NCBI GenBank assembly: GCA_963748295.1
Contig: CAVVIH010000004.1
Location: 434,001-498,000 of the forward strand
DNA from: CAVVIH01 sp963748295
GTDB lineage: Bacteria > Acidobacteriota > Vicinamibacteria > Vicinamibacterales > 2-12-FULL-66-21
Direction of reading: 5' to 3'
DNA length: 64,000 nucleotides
Under the pieces are notes generated by a model, which had not been told where the DNA came from, made no database searches, and saw only the letters and a list, made by a program, of their open reading frames with translations. Positions 59,971 to 64,000 of this stretch are shown here, piece by piece; the stretch's first letter is position 1; the number at the start of each line of letters is the position of its first letter. A program made the translations under genes and the position numbers.

Positions 59971-62655
59971 TTACTCCCGCCGCAGCGCGCTCACCGGATC
60001 GAGTCTCGCCGCGCGGCGAGCCGGAATGTAGCTCGCCAGCAGCGCCAGCCCTCCCAGCGCCGCCGTGGCAAGCGTAAACGTCAGCGGATCCCACGGCCTG
60101 ACCTCGAACATGAACGACGACGCGAGGCGCGACACCGAGAGCGCGAGCACGAGGCCGATGGCGATGCCCGCGGCAACCGGCACCGCGCCCTGGACGAGTA
60201 CCAGCCGGCCGATGTCGCTGGCGCGCGCGCCGAGAGCCATCCTGATCCCGATCTCCTTCGTGCGGAGTGCGGCCACGTACGACGCGACGCCGTAGATGCC
60301 GACGGTAGCGAGACTCAGGGCCAGCAGGCTGAAGAACCCGAACAGCGTGGCGCCCATGCGCTGCGGCATCACCAGCTCGCGGACGTGGAACTCGAAGGTG
60401 CTCATGTTGTACAGCGGGACCGCCGGATCCACCGCGCGCAGGCGCTCGCGCAGCAGCGGCAGAATGGCGCCGGGTTGGGCGTTCGTGCGAACCATGAGCG
60501 TCGCGGAGAGCGGTGCGCCGAATCCGCCGGTGCTCTGGTCGATGGGGAAGTAGACGAACGGAACGGGCGCTTCAGTGAGCGACCGCACGATCGTGTTTTC
60601 GACGACGCCGATCACCGTGAACCACGGACCCTTGACCGAAGGCTGGACGCGCCCGCCGATCGGATCGCGTCCTGCCCAGTATTTGTCGGCCGCAGCCTGG
60701 TTGATCACGACCACCGGCGCCCCGCCGGACTCGTCGGTGTCCTCGAACGGCCGGCCGGCGAGCACGCGCGTGCCCGCGGCCTTGAAATAGCCCGGGCCGA
60801 CCTGTGGGGTGTGGACCTCGATCGATTCTCCCTGGCGTGGCGCGTATCCCTCGAGACCGTCCAGGATCGTCGTCATTGCGCCGTTGGTCGGGATGATCGT
60901 CGTCCAGCCCGCGGCAATTACGTCGGGGACGCCGCGAACAGCGTCAATCGCCGAGTCGCGATAGTTGCGCGCCCGGGCCACATCGTATCGGGCCAGGCCT
61001 GCGGCTGCGGAAACGGTGACAGCGTTCTTCACCTCGAACCCGAGCGGCATGTCGAGCGCATGAACCAGGCTGCGCAGGAACAGGCCCGTGCCGGTGAGGA
61101 GGACGAGGCTGAGCGATACCTGCGCGGCGACGAGCGTCGTGCGCAGGCGGTTGCGCGTGCCGGTCATCCGGCCGTCGCTCCGCAGCGTGGCGAGCACGTC
61201 GCCGCCCGACGCGCGCCACGCGGGCGCGAGCCCGAAGAGCAGCGCGGTCGCAATCGACAGCGCCACGGTGATGCCGATCGCGCTGCCGTTCACGGCGAGA
61301 CCGAGATTCTCCATGTCGATGCCGCCGGGCAGCTGAAAGGCGCCAAGCCATTGCAACGCCACCGACGCCACGCCGATGCCCGCAAGGCCGCTGATCGCGC
61401 CGAGCATGAGGTGCTCGACGAGCATCTGCGAGACGATCCGCCTGCGGCCGGCGCCCAGCGCGACCCGCACGCCGAGCTCGCGCCGGCGCCCCGCCGCCCG
61501 CGCGAGCAGGAGGTTGGCGACGTTCGCGCAGCCGATCAGCAGCGTCAGCGCGACGACGCCGATGAGCAGGGTGACGAAACGACGAACCGCCGCGTCTTCC
61601 CTGCCGAGTGCATGCGTGATGAGAGGAGCGAGCGTCAGTTTCTCGGGCGCATCGCCAGGCGAGGGTGGATGGAGACGGCGATACAGCGTGTCGATTGCGC
61701 TGCTGGCCTGCGCGATGCTGACGCCGGGCCGCAGCCGTCCGATGACGTTCAGCCAGACCAGCCCGCGCTGCTCGAGAACCGCGGGGCGCGCGAAGAATCC
61801 CGTCTCGATCTGCGTGATGGAGGTTAGCGGGACGAAGATCGCCGTTCGCGACGACAGCGACAGCCCCCTGAACCCCTTCGCCGCCACGCCAACGATCGTG
61901 ACCGGGCGGCTGTTGACGCGGATGACTTTGCCGATCGCGCCGGCGTCGCCGCCGAACCGGCGCTGCCAGAAGTCGTACCCCAGCACCCCGACGATCGGCG
62001 CCCCCGGGCCGGCGTCGTCGGAGGGCAGCAGCGGTCGTCCAAGCACGGTGGAGACGCCAAGCACGGAAAAGGCGTTGCCCGACGTGAACAATCCATTCTG
62101 CAGTTCGCCGGCGCCATCGATCGTGAGATTGAAGCGCCCCGCCGAGGTGGCGACGACGCCGCTGAACGCTTCAGGCATGGACGTCGTGTACTCGCGATAA
62201 TCGGGGTACGAGCTGGACCACGGGACCACTACGAGCTCGTGCGGGCGTGCGACGTTCACCGGGCGGAGCAGCGTGGCCTCGGCCAGGCTGAACATCGCGG
62301 TGTTGGCCCCGATGCCGAGCGCGAGCGTGCCGGCGGCAGCCAGGGTGAAGAGCGGATTCTTGACGAGCAGGCGGGCCGCGAAGCGGATATCGCCGACGAT
62401 GTTCTTCATGACCTCTCCGGCAGGAAGTGACCGTGAATGTCGGGGGCGAGGGGACGGCATCGAGTTCTTCAGGACCGACCACCACTCGCGCGCCAGTGAG
62501 CCGGCCAGATCCGCGGCGATTCGAAGCGCGAGGCGGCGCCTCGCGGGGTCGCCATGACGCATTTGCCGGACGCAGTGCTGCATCTCGCGGCCGTAGGTCC
62601 GGCGGAATCCTGGCGGGTAGAGATACAGGATGAGGCGGTAGAACAGCATGGTCAT
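59971..62655 (-). CDS. ADOP-type (acidobacterial duplicated orphan) FtsX/MacB permease
   Basis: 894 residues. An N-terminal leader (MLFYRLILYLYPPGFRRTYG...) typical of acidobacterial orphan permeases precedes two tandem MacB-periplasmic plus FtsX units. The first starts at IRFAARLLVKNPLFTLAAAG (about residue 92) with a membrane span, and its FtsX domain includes VALTLLIGCANVANLLLARA and ELGVRVALGAGRRRIVSQML. The second includes FFSLLALSLATVGIYGVASY and TKEIGIRMALGARASDIGRL, ending RRAARLDPVSALRRE. Such permeases lack an adjacent ATPase. Function is unproven, perhaps efflux or lipoprotein/peptide handling. It overlaps the padR stop by four bases, so PadR probably controls it. Confidence 0.92.
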   Translation of the reverse strand: MTMLFYRLILYLYPPGFRRTYGREMQHCVRQMRHGDPARRRLALRIAADLAGSLAREWWSVLKNSMPSPRPRHSRSLPAGEVMKNIVGDIRFAARLLVKNPLFTLAAAGTLALGIGANTAMFSLAEATLLRPVNVARPHELVVVPWSSSYPDYREYTTSMPEAFSGVVATSAGRFNLTIDGAGELQNGLFTSGNAFSVLGVSTVLGRPLLPSDDAGPGAPIVGVLGYDFWQRRFGGDAGAIGKVIRVNSRPVTIVGVAAKGFRGLSLSSRTAIFVPLTSITQIETGFFARPAVLEQRGLVWLNVIGRLRPGVSIAQASSAIDTLYRRLHPPSPGDAPEKLTLAPLITHALGREDAAVRRFVTLLIGVVALTLLIGCANVANLLLARAAGRRRELGVRVALGAGRRRIVSQMLVEHLMLGAISGLAGIGVASVALQWLGAFQLPGGIDMENLGLAVNGSAIGITVALSIATALLFGLAPAWRASGGDVLATLRSDGRMTGTRNRLRTTLVAAQVSLSLVLLTGTGLFLRSLVHALDMPLGFEVKNAVTVSAAAGLARYDVARARNYRDSAIDAVRGVPDVIAAGWTTIIPTNGAMTTILDGLEGYAPRQGESIEVHTPQVGPGYFKAAGTRVLAGRPFEDTDESGGAPVVVINQAAADKYWAGRDPIGGRVQPSVKGPWFTVIGVVENTIVRSLTEAPVPFVYFPIDQSTGGFGAPLSATLMVRTNAQPGAILPLLRERLRAVDPAVPLYNMSTFEFHVRELVMPQRMGATLFGFFSLLALSLATVGIYGVASYVAALRTKEIGIRMALGARASDIGRLVLVQGAVPVAAGIAIGLVLALSVSRLASSFMFEVRPWDPLTFTLATAALGGLALLASYIPARRAARLDPVSALRRE

Positions 62656-63014
62656 GCGCGCTTCGGCCGCGGAAACACCCGCTTGGCGCGGGCGGCTCCC
62701 AGCAGCGTCGCCATCCGCGCGCTCTCCGCCTCGAGCACCTGCGTTCCGAGACGTGTGATCCGGTAGTACCGCCTCCGCTCGTCGTCCAGCTCCGGATCCG
62801 GCCGTTCGTCGGCTTCCTCGATGAGACCGGTGGACAGCATCCGCTTGATGGTTCCGTAAAGCGTGCCCGGTCCCATCCGAGTCGCCCCGCCGGTGAACTG
62901 CTCGACTTCCTGCATGATCGCGTAGCCGTGGCGTTCCTGATCGGCAACGGCGAGGAGGATGTGCGCGATGGCCGGCGTCAGCGGCAGAAAGGTGGTGAGT
63001 GGCTTCGGCTTCAT
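62652..63014 (-). CDS. PadR-family transcriptional regulator
   Basis: 120 residues from ATG (complement of 63012-63014). An in-frame GTG at 63035 would put the operator inside the coding region and is less likely. The winged helix has PLTPAIAHILLAVADQERHGYAIMQEVEQFT (about 10-40), GPGTLYGTIKRMLSTGLIEE (about 47-66), and RRRYYRITRLGTQVLEAESARM in the wing and start of the C-terminal helix. This matches the acidobacterial PadR type encoded with ADOP permeases. It is coupled to the permease gene downstream and has a perfect dyad over its own start. Confidence 0.92.
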   Translation of the reverse strand: MKPKPLTTFLPLTPAIAHILLAVADQERHGYAIMQEVEQFTGGATRMGPGTLYGTIKRMLSTGLIEEADERPDPELDDERRRYYRITRLGTQVLEAESARMATLLGAARAKRVFPRPKRA

Positions 63015-63032
63015 ATATCCGTAACGGATATA
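63014..63032 (-). promoter_or_regulatory. probable PadR operator: 9-bp perfect dyad over the padR start
   Basis: TATATCCGT (63014-63022), one central base, and ACGGATATA (63024-63032) form a perfect inverted repeat of two 9-bp arms. It touches the padR ATG on one side and contains the predicted -10 on the other, so repressor bound here would block RNA polymerase and give autorepression of the padR-permease operon. Confidence 0.7.
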
Positions 63033-63055
63033 CACTACTTTGCGGATCGTGTCCA
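63027..63055 (-). promoter_or_regulatory. promoter of padR-permease operon
   Basis: On the minus strand TGGACA (complement of 63050-63055, five of six to consensus) is followed by exactly 17 bp and TATATC (complement of 63027-63032). The start of transcription would fall about 8 bases or less from the ATG, so the mRNA is nearly leaderless. Confidence 0.55.
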
Positions 63056-63130
63056 GCTGTCAGCCATCAGCTCTCAGCTTTCAGTCTTCAATTGATCGTC
63101 GCTGAGAGCTGACAGCTGAAAGCTGACCGC
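63056..63130. repeat. family F4 repeat hairpin between padR and the ParB-domain gene
   Basis: Left arm 'gtcagccatcagctctcagc', right arm 'gctgagagctgacagctgaa', around a 'tcttcaattgatcgtc' centre. It lies between divergent genes, immediately behind the padR -35 element. Confidence 0.75.
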
Positions 63131-63147
63131 TGTCGCTGAGAATTCTC

Positions 63148-63175
63148 TTCCCATTCATCGCAGCTAAGCTAAAAT
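63148..63175 (+). promoter_or_regulatory. possible promoter of the ParB-domain gene
   Basis: TTCCCA (63148-63153), 16 bp, then TAAAAT (63170-63175, five of six). An AGGAG ribosome site at 63190-63194 supports the GTG at 63201. Confidence 0.45.
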
Positions 63176-63200
63176 GCTTCGCATTCCTTAGGAGCGTGGC

Positions 63201-64000
63201 GTGCAGCTCGATCCGGTTACGTCGCAAGAGACCCCATCTGTGAACTCCCCTCGCCTCGCCTCAGAGCTCATTGATTCGCCGATCGATCGCGAAGAAGAAA
63301 TTCCCGCTCCACGGAGCCGTGAAGGTCTTCCGCCCGCGTTCCGCATGCGGCACGGGCGGCACTACGTCGAGCAGTTGATGGGGGAGGCCCCCATCAGGAT
63401 GGTGAAGGAGATTGCGGTCGCGGAGATCGAGCCGCCGCCGGACGATCCGGCCGACATTCAGGACCTGGAGCAGTCGATCCGCCGCCTCGGCGTGCTCGAG
63501 CCGCTCCTCGTCAGCCAGCATGGAAAGCGTTATCGCGTCATCGCGGGAATGAACCGCTTGCGCGCGGCCCGCAGCCTCGGCATGCGCGCGGTTCCCTGCC
63601 TCGTTCACGACGTTGACGAGGAGATGCTGAACAACATGCGTGAAGCCGCCACCCAGCGTGCGACGTCGCCCCTGCCCGAGCCGGTTGCCGAACCGCCGGC
63701 CGCCCCGGAGCCGCCGAAAGATGCGCCGCTTCCACCGGCGTTTTCGGAAGTCACCGCCGGGCTGAAATTCGTCTCGGCGCTGATGCCCGCCATCACCGCC
63801 GCCGGCGACGATCGGTTCCGCTGGTCGGTGCTGACCGACCTCGCCGCAGTCGAGCTGCTGCGTGCGCGAACCGTTGCCTCCGTCGCGGAAGCGCTCGCGA
63901 CCGAGCCCGCCGTGGCGCGCGCCGACGTCCGGTGTGGAGATCTCGTAGCGGAAGTCGTCTCGGCGATTTCAACCGAAGCGCGGCTTCGCAGCGTCCGGCT
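63201..64000 (+). CDS. ParB/Srx-domain protein with unusual C-terminal region, truncated by window end
   Basis: The frame is open from GTG 63201 to the window edge (266 residues seen). Residues about 70-145 form a ParB N-terminal (ParB/Srx-like) domain: VKEIAVAEIEPPPDDPADIQ, LEQSIRRLGVLEPLLVSQHG, YRVIAGMNRLRAARSLG and AVPCLVHDVDEE. A Pro/Ala-rich linker follows (about 152-185), then a helical region (FSEVTAGLKFVSALMPAITA; RFRWSVLTDLAAVELLRART). The last visible stretch (CGDLVAEVVSAISTEARLRS) resembles the segment just before the ATPase domain of histidine kinases. It is not a chromosomal ParB: the usual HTH domain after the ParB box is missing. Function unknown; a sensor or regulatory CTPase/nuclease-like fusion is possible. 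Confidence 0.7.
   Translation, partial: MQLDPVTSQETPSVNSPRLASELIDSPIDREEEIPAPRSREGLPPAFRMRHGRHYVEQLMGEAPIRMVKEIAVAEIEPPPDDPADIQDLEQSIRRLGVLEPLLVSQHGKRYRVIAGMNRLRAARSLGMRAVPCLVHDVDEEMLNNMREAATQRATSPLPEPVAEPPAAPEPPKDAPLPPAFSEVTAGLKFVSALMPAITAAGDDRFRWSVLTDLAAVELLRARTVASVAEALATEPAVARADVRCGDLVAEVVSAISTEARLRSVR

Overview
The window is about 64 kb of GC-rich chromosome from a Gram-negative bacterium, most likely an Acidobacteriota of the Vicinamibacteria type. This is inferred from three kinds of evidence: a long FtsX/MacB-type permease with an acidobacterial N-terminal leader beside a PadR regulator, a VWFA protein of the acidobacterial type, and a futalosine-type menaquinone cluster together with lipid A, BamA and Skp genes. 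Nothing looks like a phage, plasmid or transposon. Almost all of it is housekeeping sequence. I saw no tRNA, rRNA or CRISPR array.

Layout: 1-4181 holds the dnaK 3' end, dnaJ, hspR, a DnaC/IstB-like ATPase and hemW. This stretch carries an unusual density of frameshifts. 4341-10268 has a secreted protein, a beta-barrel protein, acyl-CoA dehydrogenase, MeaB and methylmalonyl-CoA epimerase (propionate and branched-chain catabolism), then MTA phosphorylase and a PfkB kinase. 10322-12869 encodes a VWFA protein and four small membrane proteins. 13037-18173 is enoyl-CoA hydratase-ribH-nusB-lysS-lolC-lolD. A divergent acyl-CoA dehydrogenase-like gene and clpC follow. 22330-29612 is the envelope block: bamA, skp, a fused fabZ-lpxA, lpxI and a Gfo/Idh oxidoreductase.

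29703-37922 is the menaquinone cluster: ubiD, an MqnE-like protein without radical-SAM cysteines, mqnA, mqnC, an aminofutalosine-deaminase-like amidohydrolase, mqnP, ubiX and menG. 37969-42880 is tonB-like, a 31-codon membrane peptide, miaA, hfq, deoB and dgt. 42998-47983 is yceD-rpmF-plsX-fabD-fabG-acpP-fabF. 48080-57488 is etfB-etfA-ETF:QO, an acyltransferase, an HDAC-family deacetylase, leuS, lptE, holA and rpsT. 57550 to the end is an S4 protein, a cyanophycinase-like protein, a lipoprotein metalloprotease, the permease with its PadR regulator, and a truncated ParB-domain protein.

The most striking feature is not a gene. Nearly every wide intergenic gap is filled by one of seven unrelated families of degenerate 6-16-nt direct repeats. 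In most gaps the right side is the reverse complement of the left, so each gap is a large imperfect hairpin. Two gaps (around 7739-7876 and 41562-41703) also contain a four-stem cruciform core whose architecture and small hairpins are conserved although the long stems differ in sequence. The repeats also reach into coding regions: the meaB 3' end, the ubiX and vanZ 5' ends, and an in-frame insertion in the amidohydrolase. Single-base frameshifts in essential genes (lysS, mqnA, mqnP) suggest residual sequencing indels.
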